Shown piece by piece: positions 11,626 through 23,538 of a DNA stretch of 64,000 nucleotides. A model generated the notes under the pieces. It was not told the DNA's origin, searched no databases, and saw only the letters and a program-made list of their open reading frames with translations. Location: contig NC_088202.1 in assembly GCF_037126465.1 (NCBI RefSeq), positions 127,796,123 through 127,860,122 of the forward strand, in the 5' to 3' direction. Source of the DNA: Ornithodoros turicata. Taxonomy: Eukaryota; Arthropoda; Arachnida; Ixodida; Argasidae. The position numbers were made by a program, and so were the translations under genes. Numbering within the stretch: the first letter of the stretch is position 1; each line of letters begins with the position of its first letter.

Positions 11626-13608
11626 GCCTTGATTGGATATAAACTCCACTCTCTACTGCTCAGCCAACTTATTTTGTGTTCGTTCCACGACACCGCATTT
11701 CGTGCGCTAATCCGTCTCACGGCAATGTAAATGTAGCGGATAAAGTATAGGTGCTATGAAGTTAGCATAGCCAAATGCCATGTGAACGGTCATCCGGAAA
11801 AAAGGGAGAATTTCCCCTTCTCCTTCTCTTAGAAAGTGGCGTTGCTCGTCCAGCCCTACATCGCTCGCTGTTCGTTGACGCCGTTGGACGATAAGCAACA
11901 TATTTTACGAGGAAGGAATAAATCTTTCGTGCCCCCTTCTTTCCACACACACGGATGTAGGCTCGCGTACTGCTCACCATAAAGCACCAAACGTATCCAT
12001 CATGGCTAATTACCACTTTAATTACCGCTCTATTTCTTTTCAAGTTTCGCTACAAAACACTTTAAACTGCAGTTTATTGCCTGGTTTTCCATAGAAAAGA
12101 AAAGAGCACCTGTTTCACTTTGTCTGATTGTTTTCCTTTCGCACCCGATGTATCGATCGTTTTTCGCAATGGGGACCGCTTCCATAGTTCACGTAGAAAC
12201 CTACCACGTATAAACAACGCTCTTCATTCGAGGCATGCTTGTGCTCTTTCTAATAACCCCAACACAGAACATCCATTATCTTCGCCTTTTAATGGAGCGC
12301 AAAATGTTTACCCCGCCGTGGCAATCATTGATTTTGCTTTCTTCAGTTCGAGGGTTTTCCATCGTACGATGTGCCACTCTGCATTCTGCGTCGAGTCTGG
12401 AGAAAATAGTCCAGGCTCCCTTACGCTGTCAGTGTGCATCCACATTATGGAATGCCATCGGAATATACGGCTGTGGAGAACTTGTCCCTGATAAATTCAC
12501 GATTATTCGCAATATATATTAACGCACACAATGCGAATAAAGCGCATGAAAACATCCTTCCGCCATCTGGGAGACTGTAGATGCATACGGTCCGGTACAT
12601 TATTTTGTCTTACGTGCTGTTACTATAGGGTGCCCTCATTGTGTACTCTGCTTGATGCGAAAAATCTGTGGCTCCCTCAGCTCATATCTAAACCACACTT
12701 TAACCCACGATGTTTACACATCTGCACTCTACGTTGGGTTTCTCAACTTTCCAACGTCAGGAAGCCCGTGCAGCTGCATAACGTGCAGCTCCAGCCAGGC
12801 CTCATGCATGTGCAAATACCGAAATATGCTGTATAGCCGCGGCACGCCTATACTGCACACGAAGGCCTATACCGCGGCCTTCCATATCAGACATAACTTT
12901 TGCCCCTTCCTTGTGTTACAAATGCACAAGTGAAAACATCGATCCGCTTTCATCTTGATGGTAACAGAGAGGGATACGTGAAGAGTGCAGCGGGACGAAG
13001 CAGAACAAAAGCGTCCGCCAGAAGTATAGGGGAGAAACGTTGTGTCGACAAAGCGAGAAAATATAAATGATAGCTAATGCAACAAAAAGTCGATGTCGAA
13101 GGAATGTGGAGAATCGAAGCACCATGCTATTTAATCTCCGCGGCTCGAGCGAGCGGATCAGTGACGCTGATTCTTTATCCGTTAAAAGTCCCACCCCGAG
13201 CTTGCTTCGCCGTTTTAGTCGTATATATCATGTCCCAGCAGACATCCATATTCCAACGTGACTTTTGGTTTACGGGGCACACGAAAGATGACAGGAAGGA
13301 TGGCATCTGGTTCCTTAAATTATGCACGTGGGGTGGCTGGGAACGGAACTGCATTAGGGTCCGTAGAGGAGGCAGAGGGCGCTGTGTGGCCGTGCTTAAT
13401 CTACTTCCAGAGAAATTCTTCCATACTGGCGAGATTTGATAACGTCATGATTTGATTTGATTTGTCAAAAAAAAAAGCATATGTTCGACGGGACTGGCTA
13501 CTCCGGAACGCGTTATTCAGAAAAGAAGAACGGGAAACTAAACAAATCTATACACTTTGAAATGGAATAGGTGAAAATATCACCACAAAACTTGGCACCA
13601 AAGGAAAC
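11626..13608. other. Region without recognisable gene
   Basis: Frames of up to 123 codons on either strand carry no recognisable family. No element was identified. Confidence 0.5.
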
Positions 13609-13619
13609 AGTGTAGGAGA

Positions 13620-13788
13620 TGAAATAACTGGTGTTCTGAGGCTGGAACAACATAGAAGGGGCAATCACATACAAGGCCTCAAGTTGCCGAAGAAATTAAC
13701 GATGAAAGATGACCTTGACCGGTAATCCAGAAGATGTGGGTTCGAGTCCTACAGCTGGCTAACCTTTTCAGTGACTTGCATCTTTCAT
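13620..13788 (+). mobile_element. Family C element, copy 1, with 11-bp target duplication
   Basis: A 169-bp unit is flanked by the perfect 11-bp direct repeat AGTGTAGGAGA (13609-13619 and 13789-13799). It starts with GGTGTTCTGAGGCTGGAACA and ends with GCTGGCTAACCTTTTCAGTG plus about 15 further bases. Box B GGTTCGAGTCC is at 13739-13749, inside a tRNA-like T-arm (GTGGG stem pairing with CCTAC). The second copy is 32371-32545 on the minus strand. It has no poly(A) or simple tail, which is unusual for a SINE, and the short near-terminal TGAAA/TTTCA match leaves a MULE-like MITE as the alternative. It has no coding capacity. Confidence 0.75.
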
Positions 13789-14101
13789 AGTGTAGGAGAG
13801 TTCACGTGGGAAAATCTCAATGCGCACAGACACACACACATACACACAAAAACAAAGGCGTCACGTAGTGTCATAACGCCATCTAATCTGTAACGTGCCA
13901 TTGGCTCTTGTAACGGGCTTTCCGATGTCGCGTACTGTCACGCAACTCTCCTTTCCTATGTGTTGTCTTTGTTTTACACCCTCGCTGTCAGTTTCATATT
14001 CTTATAAAACCGAGTTACTACGCATCTATCCTGTAGAATGCAGGGATCGTGCCGATTCGATTCGTTCTTTCTTTCGTGCGAAGGAATTTTTTTGTTGTTG
14101 A

Positions 14102-14168
14102 CTGGGCCGACTTCAGGGGGAACTGTGCCGACATTCGTCTAAAAAGTCTTCAGAAAACCCAGGGAAAA
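14102..14168 (-). mobile_element. SINE family A fragment, reverse
   Basis: These 67 bases are the reverse complement of the central part of family A (the block running from the gene-internal CCTGGGTTTT to CGGCCCAG). They directly precede a forward copy, making a head-to-head inverted SINE pair. Confidence 0.8.
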
Positions 14169-14173
14169 TTTAA

Positions 14174-14446
14174 GCGGGAAGCGGGTTAAGGCGTCACGCT
14201 CGTTGGCGGTAGCCAAGGTCGTGCTGAAGACTGGGAGGCGGTGGCTTCGAATCCTACCAAAGGCTGTGCTGTCTGAGGTTTTTCTTGGGTTTTTCGAAGA
14301 CTTTCCAGACGAATGACGGCACAGTTTCTCCTGAAGTCGGCCCAGGACGCATACTAACCCCCTTCCTGTCCCCCACTCCTTCTTGCTGTCCTCCTCCATC
14401 TGTACGCCGTTCATGGCCACAATTGCTTCGCGGCGCTAACTCTGAA
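14174..14446 (+). mobile_element. SINE family A, forward copy, subfamily with changed head
   Basis: It runs from a head with GTCGTGCTGAAGACTGGGAG and a box B-like GGCTTCGAATCC (one mismatch from GGTTCRANNCC) through the family A body (GAAGTCGGCCCAGGACGCAT) to the end block TTGCTTCGCGGCGCTAAC. The head agrees with the reverse copies at 2205 and 25567 rather than with 19087, so at least two subfamilies are present. There is no poly(A) tail left and no clear target duplication. Confidence 0.85.
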
Positions 14447-17400
14447 TGTAACTAACTCTGAACTCTCTATCGGTCCGAAAGCATGGTGGCCCTGTGGCGT
14501 GGAATGAGCTCTCTGCTCCCTGAGCTCCTGGTCGCCGGGGATTCAGCTTCGACTCATTTGCAAATCAAATTTGGGCTATGCACTATTCCTGTGCTCTCCA
14601 GGATTTTTTTAAAAAAATGAAATGGCTTTTAACGAGGATATTCTCCCATTCTGCTTCTGCTTTCGGCCGAAATACCCTAAGAGAAGATTACTCAACTCAA
14701 CCCGCATTACTCAACTATACAAAAACGAGTGAGTGAGTGAGCGAGTGAGTAAGTAAAAAAAGAACATGGAGAAATTGGCATCACCAACGTGCACGCTGTC
14801 TACTCCATGCCACATGAAGAACTCTGAGGACATGAACGTACAGAGCACTTGGAGTGCAAACACTCAGCTCAGAGTCACAGTCAAAAAAGAGAGACAGAGA
14901 GAACCAACGGAAACCGAGGTACAAAACTTATCGTCAACTCCAATTTCACACAGGAACGAGACAAAGGCACGCAGCGGAAACTGGCTCTTCGACAAAGACG
15001 ATATCTATGCTGCTTCCTTAGCCTCCTTTATAAATAATCTGTAAAGGATTTAAAAAAAAACTGCATATTTGCATGTGTTCGTAATGATGACATCATTCAT
15101 TGTATTAGAAACACATATATTCGTTTCCATTTACCGGTCGATCTATCGATCAGTAACCGCGGACACAGCAAGCTGAAAAACGTAACGGCTTCAATTTACT
15201 GACCTAAAAGCTGCGTTCCATAAAACCAACACGAAACCTTTCTATTCACTACAACAAACCTGCAGCGCAACGACCCATCTTCACACGCCCTATTTACATC
15301 TCGTTGCTCGCCCTCTTCTCGTACGAGCTAAAATCGCGCATCTGCATTTTTCCTCATCATCAGATACACAACGCTGCTATTTGCCCTCCACGAAGAAAAA
15401 GAAGAAAAGAAATAGTGACGCGCCAACCTAAAGAAGTCGCTACTTCAGCGTTTCTTTCCCGTAAACGGGAACTCAGCCCGAATAATAATCAGGCTCGCGT
15501 TCCCGCCAATTTGGAACTCCCCCTCATCTCAGCTGGCTTGTTACGCTTGTACAGCTTTTACACCGCCGTTTGGTATGTTCAGATACACACATTGTTCCTC
15601 GTCTGTCCCCGTTTTATTTTTTTTATTTTTTTTTTTTTTGCTCTCTCTCAGGCTTTCTCTTCGGAAGTGGCAATAAAACCGAGGCAGAACTCGCGTTTGA
15701 TTGGCGTCTGATGTGCCGAGATAAGGTTGGCTCTACCCGTTTCTGTTCCGGGAGATTGAAACAATTCTCAACCCTGGGTCCCCTTTATTTCCGGTTGTGT
15801 GATTCTGTCGCTGGGGCTCTCTGACTGACACTTGGCCGGGTAATAAGTCCTCTACCGGCCTTTTCTGTTCACGAGGCTGTACGAAAGCGAGTACTTTTTT
15901 TGCCGCGAAATGGCTTCCAGGTTCATGTGTACTCGGTACGGCTCTCTATTGCATGAAGGTATAGAGAGATGGCGTTCTTTTTCTTTCTTTTCTTTTTTTT
16001 TTTTTTTACTTTTTGTTATGGCGCCGTCTCGACGAATCTTCTAGCCATACAAGTTGAAGGTCTTTGTTGGCGCGGTGAAGTTCTCGAGAAAGGTTACTCT
16101 TACGTTATGACAACCCCTTCTGCAGCAACAGGAGGATACAGAGGAAAAACAACAACAAACAGTTGATGTCGATGACGATGTGCACGAGGACTGCGCATAG
16201 GGCACACATTTTTATCCCCGCTACTGTTTGAATTCCAGTACTATATAGAAGATCTTTCTTCGTAAAATATCGATTGAACTAAATGTCTTGTGAGTACACA
16301 AAGATCTATCTATCACTTGTAAAGTTGTTAAAAACGGTAAGCGGTCGGTAACTCGAGGGCTGCTAAGCGAAATTAGATCATTGCTAAGAATCAAGAAAGA
16401 CGGTGTTGAAACGGTTCGTTTCTGCGACAAGTTCGTGTACAACATCGCTTTTCTTAACCGTTTGGAGGAAAATAAATATGTGCATAAGATTATCCTAATC
16501 TCGTATAGGAGACGTACGTTCGAGCAAAATGTGTCGCGCTTCCACCGAATGTCTGACCGTTAAAAGTACGTAACATTTAAGCGCATGTATAAAAAAAACA
16601 TCGTAATAATAATCACAATAACGATCATGAAAACAGCACTACCTAAGTATACACTGCGCTGCTACATTTGACTACTATACCTGCACGTTTCCAGCTTCTC
16701 AACGATACTTATGTGAAAGCTGAACAATTTCTGAAACGTCCTCGAAGGGAACACACAGGAATATATATATATATATATTGCTCGAAAGGGAACTGCGACA
16801 GAACGCAATCATGTAAGACGTGTGAGAACGCGAGTGTCGTGGTGACTTTGCTACCACTCTTGTACGTGTCGCACTCCCACGTTTCCCAACGCATATGTGA
16901 AGAGACGATTTGTATGCGACTGAAGAAGAGAGCTACGTGAAGGGGTCGCAACCATTTGCATGCAGAAAAGATCGGACCCATGAATACTACGATGTAGCTG
17001 CTCCAGTTTCCCGCGTTTCAAGGTCTTTTTCCTCCATGCTTTCTGTTTCGCTTTATTCGCGCTGTTGTTGGTGCTGGAATATAATTTTGTTGCTAAAAAG
17101 CGACATCACTCATTGAAAGTCAACATGCTTGCATTCCCAGTGATTTTGTTGCCAACTAGAAGTGAAGATCTCCGTGAAGATCAGGAATGAATATTATGTG
17201 TTCTTGTATCAAGGTATCTAGTGTCAGGTTATGGTCGTGTGATCAGGTACGTGTGAGCAGCGATGCGCGGACGGCTATTCGGGTTGCGCAGCAGCCATGT
17301 CTTTTTTTTTTTTTTTTCTGTGCGTGTGTGTGTGCGTGTGTACTAAAACAACCGAGTGCGATTGGGTGACAAAAAGTAAACAACGAAACGTAACAAAACG

Positions 17401-17861
17401 CGTCAGTACCTAGCTAAATGTTATGAAAATAACCCAGCAATATTACTATATACATAGCTGTTCTTAAGGAAAAATTTATTACGAACGTAATACACAAGCT
17501 GTACTCAACACACGCCAAGCATATGCATAGTAACCATGCAAGTGCGTAAAAGTGCAGCGCAGCACCTCCCCGGAAAACGCAGGTACATGTATGACTAACG
17601 CTTTGCTTCTCCCTATCTGTGTTTTGACTTCTTGCGTTTTTCTTCGTTTTTTTTTTGTGTGTGTGTCTGTGTGCGTGCATGTGCCTACAGGAGTGGCCTA
17701 TGGTGAGGAGACAGCTTATTGATCCCGATACTGAGCTTTAGAGATTTACATATCCTATATTTGTGCATCAGTGTCATTTTTTGAGCGTTGCATTATTCTT
17801 GTTCGAAAGATTTCAGTTCTGTCTCGTTGTAGTATATTCGGCTGTTGAGCTACAAATTGCT
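14447..17861. other. Long region without recognisable gene; simple repeats
   Basis: Simple repeats include GAGT at 14728-14757, T runs at 15617-15640 and 15990-16008, an AT run at 16759-16780, and GT runs near 17318-17342 and 17655-17680. Between 14485 and 14575 a GC-richer segment (GTGGCGTGGAATGAG, GGGGATTCAGCTTCGACTC) may be a decayed tRNA-like head. No gene is recognised. Confidence 0.5.
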
Positions 17862-17962
17862 TGTCCCGCCGTCTCCCACTCCTTTCTGCTGTCCTCCCTC
17901 CATCTGTCGACATCTGTACGCCGCTCAAAGCCACAGTTGCTTCGCGGCGCTCACATGGGATC
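17862..17962 (+). mobile_element. SINE family A 3' fragment
   Basis: Only the last 100 bases of family A remain: the CCCACTCCTTTCTGCTGTCC block, the CTCCATCTGT block and the end TTGCTTCGCGGCGCTCACA. It is 5'-truncated, as expected for incomplete reverse transcription, and lacks a long poly(A) tail. Confidence 0.8.
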
Positions 17963-18826
17963 AATAAGAAAACACAAACAAAAACGAATTGCTTGTAATG
18001 AAACGTGCTGCTTTCTTCACTATAGCAATGTCCGAATGGTACTACTAAACCTTATTAATTCCTCGTGAGCCGCTTTTCCCAAGTACCCACGTCTACAACG
18101 CGGTTCCACGGTGTCGCTGTCCTTCTGCAAGCTGAAAACCAGTTCATAGTTGTTATCAGACGTCTTACATCCAGTCAATTTTAAAATAAACGACTCGAAA
18201 GATTTCGTGCAAAGTATCAACAATCGCAGTGCGAACAGTAAACATACTAACGACAACAGTGCTGCAATACCGATGCACAGGCGCAATCATTACGAACACT
18301 GTCCTCGTGGCGACCTTTCTCTAGTGATGGGCGTGACGAACTGTGCGCTCAAAAATGGCTGCCGAAAAAGCAAAACCTCTTCTCACGACGTGTTTATCGA
18401 CTAGGCGTTTTGTTGTCTGTGATAACGAAAAACAAGAAAAAAAGTCTTGGACAGCTAATGGCACACGGAGGAATGTTCTCACACGTGTGCACAGCTCTGC
18501 TCTCCGCGCGATGGTCCTGGTCCTCGGAACGATGAATAATTTATCGCAGGACCTTCCTCAGGCGAAAGGAGTCCGTCGAGCTGGCCTTACAGCTATTGCA
18601 CACTGGCGTAATTAGGCTCAGAGCATGCAAACCGCTCTGCCCTGAGTGATCTTCGAGAATCAGTTCGGGGTTTCCTTAGATGGCTCTATATAGTGGCTCT
18701 TACCTAAAAGTGAGCTTAGCTACTCGTAATTGTGTACTGTTCACGGATTTTGTGATGGGGTTACTGAACCGAGTGACATGTGCAGAATAATTTGCTGAGG
18801 TAATTTGCAGAACAACGAGATACACA
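17963..18826. other. Region without recognisable gene
   Basis: No gene or repeat was recognised. Confidence 0.5.
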
Positions 18827-19010
18827 GGGTGCTTCTTCTCATCCGCAACAGATTTTCATAAAAAGGGGAGTTGCCTTAGGACGCTTTTAGTTTTGTCATT
18901 GGATTACTCGGCGGGGCTGTCACTAAAAACCCGTATTTTTTTCTCAATTGGGGGTCTAATCAACAGTCTAGGGGTCTAATTAATAATTTTTTTATTATTT
19001 ACTTTAGGGA
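18827..19010 (+). mobile_element. Single end of a CAGGGTG-type DNA transposon
   Basis: The sequence ACACAGGGTGCTTCTTCTCA begins a stretch with the same CAGGGTG start as the complete fold-back element at 62160-63034. The partner end is not found nearby; the inverted CACCCTGTA at 22003-22012 does not match beyond the first seven bases. I infer a solo or truncated end of a mariner-like nonautonomous element. The internal boundary is uncertain. Confidence 0.4.
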
Positions 19011-19086
19011 ACACATTGCAATTGAATTAATAAAGCGTGATGTGCATATGATGCGCTCGAGGCACAGATGAAGCACTAAAGCACGG

Positions 19087-19366
19087 ACCAGCTCCCGTGG
19101 CATAGTGGTTAGGATGATCGCTTTCCACGCCGAGACTGGGAGGTGACACGGGTTCGAATCCTGTCACCGGCTGTACTGTCTGAGGTTTTCCCTGGGTTTT
19201 CCGAAGACTTTCCAGACGAATGTCGGCACAGTTCCCCCTGAAGTCGGCCCAGGACGCATACTAACCCCCCTGTCCCCCACTCCTTCCTCCTGTCCTCTCT
19301 CCATCTATCATGGCCGCTCATAGCCACAGTTGCTTTGCGGCGCTAACACGGAATTAAAAAAAAAAA
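19087..19366 (+). mobile_element. SINE family A, complete copy with 12-bp target duplication
   Basis: This is the best copy of the main SINE. A tRNA-like head carries box A TGGCATAGTGGT (19098-19109) and a perfect box B GGTTCGAATCC (19151-19161). It is followed by the body with GAAGTCGGCCCAGGACGCAT, the end block TTGCTTTGCGGCGCTAACAC and a poly(A) tail. It is flanked by the perfect 12-bp duplication ACTAAAGCACGG (19075-19086 and 19367-19378), the hallmark of LINE-mediated insertion. Intact Pol III boxes, tail and duplication indicate a fairly young insertion. Body and end block match my memory of tick SINEs. Confidence 0.95.
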
Positions 19367-19378
19367 ACTAAAGCACGG

Positions 19379-21836
19379 CCCTTTCCCCCTTTTTTTGCCT
19401 TCGTTCTAATAAATATACCCCCCCCCTTTTCACTCGAGCTAAAGTGTTCATTTCATTTATTTGCGAACGGGCCGCTTTGAATGTTTCCGTAGCTGCTTCC
19501 TCGCTATAATCCTTCCCTCTGTCCGACATCTTTAGCTCCTCCACCAAAATACCCTTTGTGATCGTGTGCAACCGTGATCAATTCTTGTCCGACAAGAAGG
19601 CGTGTACTAAGGCTGTTTCTTGCTAACTGTCCCTCATTGCCGTTTCTTTGCAACACGCTGCAGATTCTTTTCGAAATATATGCACTCTCTATAATTGCTG
19701 CATGCATAGAACTTGGAAGCCCCATTTTTTGTTGGTGGATTTTTGTTTCTCTCTCTCTCTCTCTCTTTCTCCACTTCGCACTAGATTTCAATATGTTTTG
19801 ATGTTATTTAGATTTTATTTATTGATCTCAACAGAATCCAAACTGACATCAAAATTGGTATGCGAAATATGAAACGTCATAGGAAAATATTACGTAGGGA
19901 CTGATGTGATTCGAGAATAATGTAACCAGTATTATTTATTTGGCCGGTTGGAGCTCCCGTGAGTTTTGTTGTCTTCACACGGATGATGTCCAACGACAGA
20001 AGGCTGGTGGCAGTGTTGTCTCTTGCAGTAGCTGACCTCACATTGGTGGGGGATGTCAATGGCAAGAGGGAGACCGACCAATCACAATGGCATGCAGTTG
20101 CAAATTTTTTGCATGTTATATAAATTTATTCGGCAATATTCTATACAAATCAAGTCGGACTATTCCTGTTTCGTGTTCCGCTTCTAACATTTGTCGCGAG
20201 CGAGCATATTAAACAGGTAAGACAGCTAGCCGACGCAAATAGTTCAATGCTCCCACAAGTCAGCTTTCCCGCGCAATAGAAATGATCCACAGAGAAGTTA
20301 CATTGTGAATCTACCCTTGAAGCTTCAGCTGCACGTGAATTGGTAATGAACGGAAATGGTGTTTTAATCTATTTGCAATTCATATAGAGGAAAAACAAAT
20401 TATGTAGGTGACACTTTCCTCCGATGGCGCGCGATTTCGTTCTTTTTGAGTTCATGTCCTACGTCTCAGTTCAAATACGAGCTTGCTGCAACTAAACCAT
20501 TAAGTACGCTAGTAATAAGTGCAAACTGGGACGCTACATAGCAGGCAAGTACAGCAACGTTCCGATCACTTAATACTTTTTTCCGGCTTTACTACTATTC
20601 GGCATGTCGCAACCTCATAAACTTCGTAGTCGACCACCAGCAACATACGTAGCACGCTGTCTCTTAATACTTAATAATGCTTGCGGTGCCGCTACGTGCT
20701 ACTATAGTCTCTCTATGTGCTGCTACCTTGGCTTGCCGCATGTTTTTTGCCCGTGTTCCCTCTGTCACTTTCTTCGCCCCTTTCACACTTCCGCGCGTCT
20801 CTATTTTCTCTTCCTTCTCCTTCCTTTGTATTCCGTTCCTTCACGACACGCTCTTGGGGAGTCCGGGGCGCTAAGAAGGTGCCTTCAATGTAATACAACA
20901 GAGCTCGGTCAAGCAGGGGCTTCGAATCACGCTCGTCTGTCGCCTATCGGAATCGACTGTTATATAGCACACGCTGAGGACCGATCGCGGACGCGTTGAA
21001 TCAGTCCTTCCCCGCGTCGTCTTCTGTAGCTATCAGAAAAAAGATGTCATATTGGGTCGCGGTTATGCGCGGTCAGCGTCTTCCACACGAGTCACGCATG
21101 CATGGCACGGTGTACTTTGTGTTAACGGGATCCACATTGTTCACTTATTATTCGGGTTTTGTTTCTTTCTTTTTTTTTTCTTTGGTTTTACTCGTTTATT
21201 ATAAGGTGAAGATCGTTCTGCTGGTGTTTTATGGTTGTCGACGGTTGCGACGGAACTAGCTTTTATTTGTGTGTGTCTGTGTTGTCGGACGGGACGAATC
21301 TTCAAACAAGCAAACAAAATCAGAAAGAACAGTTGCTCCCTCTGATCTGCATCCTCACACTGTCAACGAGGAACCATCATAATGTTAGGCTTGCTTCTAC
21401 TTCAGCTGTATTGGTCTTGTCTGCACCGATTTTCTGTAGGTGTACCAGGAACACCAGAGGATATTACATGGTTATTTTTTTTATTTGTGCGTGCAATGGC
21501 TGGACATGTTACAGCACTAGCTGACATCTCTGGAGGTTTTCCTATTAGATCTACAGCCAGACAAAAAGACGATATACCTAAAAAAAAAAAATTGTCTTCC
21601 TCATCCACTCTGGTCTAGGAATATTCCGCTCTTCTGTACGCTTGAGCGCTCCGAAATCGAAAGGTGCGTGCAGGTGCGCGCGCCTCGTGTCACGTGCTCC
21701 ACTTTCAGATTTCCCGCGCGATTTTTTTTTACAAAAAAAAAGATAAGATAAAACCTCCACGCAAGGCTTACGCTGTAGGAAACAATTGCGATGGGTGTTT
21801 CCCGACACGCTTCCAATTCATATCTCGGCCCTAAGA
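19379..21836. other. Region without recognisable gene
   Basis: A run of C at 19420-19428 after AATAAATATA resembles the C-ending LINE tails elsewhere in the window. A CT run lies at 19750-19766. Frames of up to 131 codons (20604-20999) show no family. No gene is recognised. Confidence 0.5.
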
Positions 21837-22010
21837 CGAATAATTAAAGATATAGGTAATTAATTGCGCCTAATTAATTCATGAGCCGCCATAAAAAAAA
21901 AACATAGGCGATTAGAACACGCGACTCCTAACAATATTCTGCAGTTTTCATTCGCTTATGACGCACCGTGTTTTTTTTAGACCCCGGTGCACGTCAGCTT
22001 GAACACCCTG
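21837..22010 (-). mobile_element. Single end of a CAGGGTG-type DNA transposon, reverse
   Basis: On the minus strand the sequence starts TACAGGGTGTTCAAGCTGAC and continues through a GGGGTCT block and AT-rich palindromic parts (TAATTAATTGCGCCTAATTA). The terminus has the same CAGGGTGT start as the 62160-63034 element, but the interior differs, so it is a different family with only one end visible. Confidence 0.4.
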
Positions 22011-22194
22011 TAGTAGAGCAATGAAGAGGAGAAGCTTGATGAGTAAAGCTTGTAAATGAAGCGATGTAACCTATCTCTGCTGACGAGGTCCGTGATGTTT
22101 TGGGGCGTAGAATTCAATAATAAGAATAATTGGGAATAGATTTACGTAAGATACGTAAGATGAGTCTGGCACACAGTTGGGGGTGTGCCTGCAT

Positions 22195-22303
22195 GCTGCA
22201 GGTGCCGCAGGGTAAGACTGCGGATAATTTCGACCACCTGGGGTTCTTTCAACGTGCGCGCGGAAGTCTCCGACGCACGGTGCTGGAAGCAATGTTTACC
22301 TCA
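22195..22303 (-). mobile_element. SINE family B fragment, reverse
   Basis: It shares with 23539-23863, in reverse, the GCTTCCAGCA block, the CCGACGCACGT block and the GGTCGAAATTATCC block. It has lost the tRNA head and the tail. Confidence 0.75.
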
Positions 22304-22454
22304 CCCACATTGCTACCGTCCTCGGTCGAGAGTGGGCGTAGAATTCACTTTGTCGACTTTTAATGGAATTTAATGAATCAATTTCATTTTATACATAAGC
22401 TAGCTCATCGATAATTCTCTGTAATGTGCGAAAACTGAAGTAGTTTCATTAAGT

Positions 22455-22528
22455 TATTTCATTTAAGCCTACACCAAACATGAAATTGCCGCATTCGTCA
22501 TCTCAAAATAAAGTTGTTGTTGTTGTTC
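22455..22528 (+). mobile_element. Retroelement family F 3' tail
   Basis: ACATGAAATTGCCGCATTCG is followed by CAAAATAAAG and five TTG units. The insertion at 60210-60269 has GATGAAATTCCCCACTCTCC before AATAAAGCTGTTGTTGTTG, so both are ends of the same family. Confidence 0.6.
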
Positions 22529-23538
22529 TTGAGTGCCGTCCCAAATAAATGGTCGGAAGGACGTAAATTCCACTTCCAAAGGAAACGTAGATCTATGTGT
22601 AAGCAACAACAACAGTGCTAACTTGGTAAGCCATTGTGTAAGTGAAAGAGAGAGATATTATGGTTTTAATGGCACAAAGGCAACAAAATCATTGTGTAAG
22701 TGCAACAACATCGAACGGTAGATATTTCAAAATTTTTGTTTGTTTGTTTAATTTGTTGCCACCGGCAACTGACCGTGGCATCCTCGACATGCTGCACCCA
22801 CTTTTTGCCATTCTACTGAACAACAGAGTATACAGCTGAACGAGAGACAACATATTTCTTCATATTTTCTTTCATTTACAATCCAATCCAAGAGACAACA
22901 CTAAAACTCAGGTTTCACTTTTTTTTCAGCTATTTCCGTATATAGACAACGTCAGTGTCACCCACAATATACATACTTTCCTGAAAGCAACACTGATCCA
23001 CGCAGACGCCCTTCACCACTCCTCAGTGCATACTCGGGTTCCCAGGGCAGTGTTTCTTCACAAACATCTATTGACGCACACCCAAGTTCCATATATACAT
23101 TTCCATTATGTTGGGAGCGGCATATCTGCGTGACGGTTATTTCGACACGTCAAGGAGAGCAGTGACGAAGGGAAGACCCTGCGTGCTCCCCTATGGTAAT
23201 TTCCTTGTCACGATGGGACCACGGGTGCACTTAGGTAATTGACGAAGACGTTACAGCTACCGGCAGCTGCCGTGACCTGTCATTCTCTTGCCCTGGCTTA
23301 TTTAACCCGTTTCTCCATTGTAACCCGGGCTCTTTGCGCGATAGCTGCTGTGGAGCTCGTGGATGTTTTCGCCGTCGGCTTCGGTTTGCTGTCGCTATTT
23401 CCGAAAAGTTTCCGTCTTCCGGTCGACAAAGGGTATCTTTTCGGGAAAGCCGTTACAAAATGGCATCTTTATGTTGCGTAGAGCACTGCAGAAAGGATGA
23501 TGACAATAGGGCGAATTACTACGAATCACTAAAAACCC
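22529..23538. other. Region without confirmed gene; THAP-like start possible
   Basis: No gene is confirmed. From an ATG at 23460 with a good context the frame begins with a Cys-Cys-Val-x-x-Cys pattern reminiscent of the first residues of THAP domains. It runs for about 27 codons before the family B SINE starts at 23539. The usual downstream Phe-Pro of THAP domains is not found. Confidence 0.35.

Noticed and set aside
19087..19165. Functional tRNA gene
   Set aside because: Box A and B are good but the sequence continues into a SINE body with poly(A) and target duplication; there is no acceptor-stem closure.
18827..22010. A single 3.2-kb DNA transposon
   Set aside because: The two CAGGGTG ends do not match beyond seven bases and no transposase is encoded between them.
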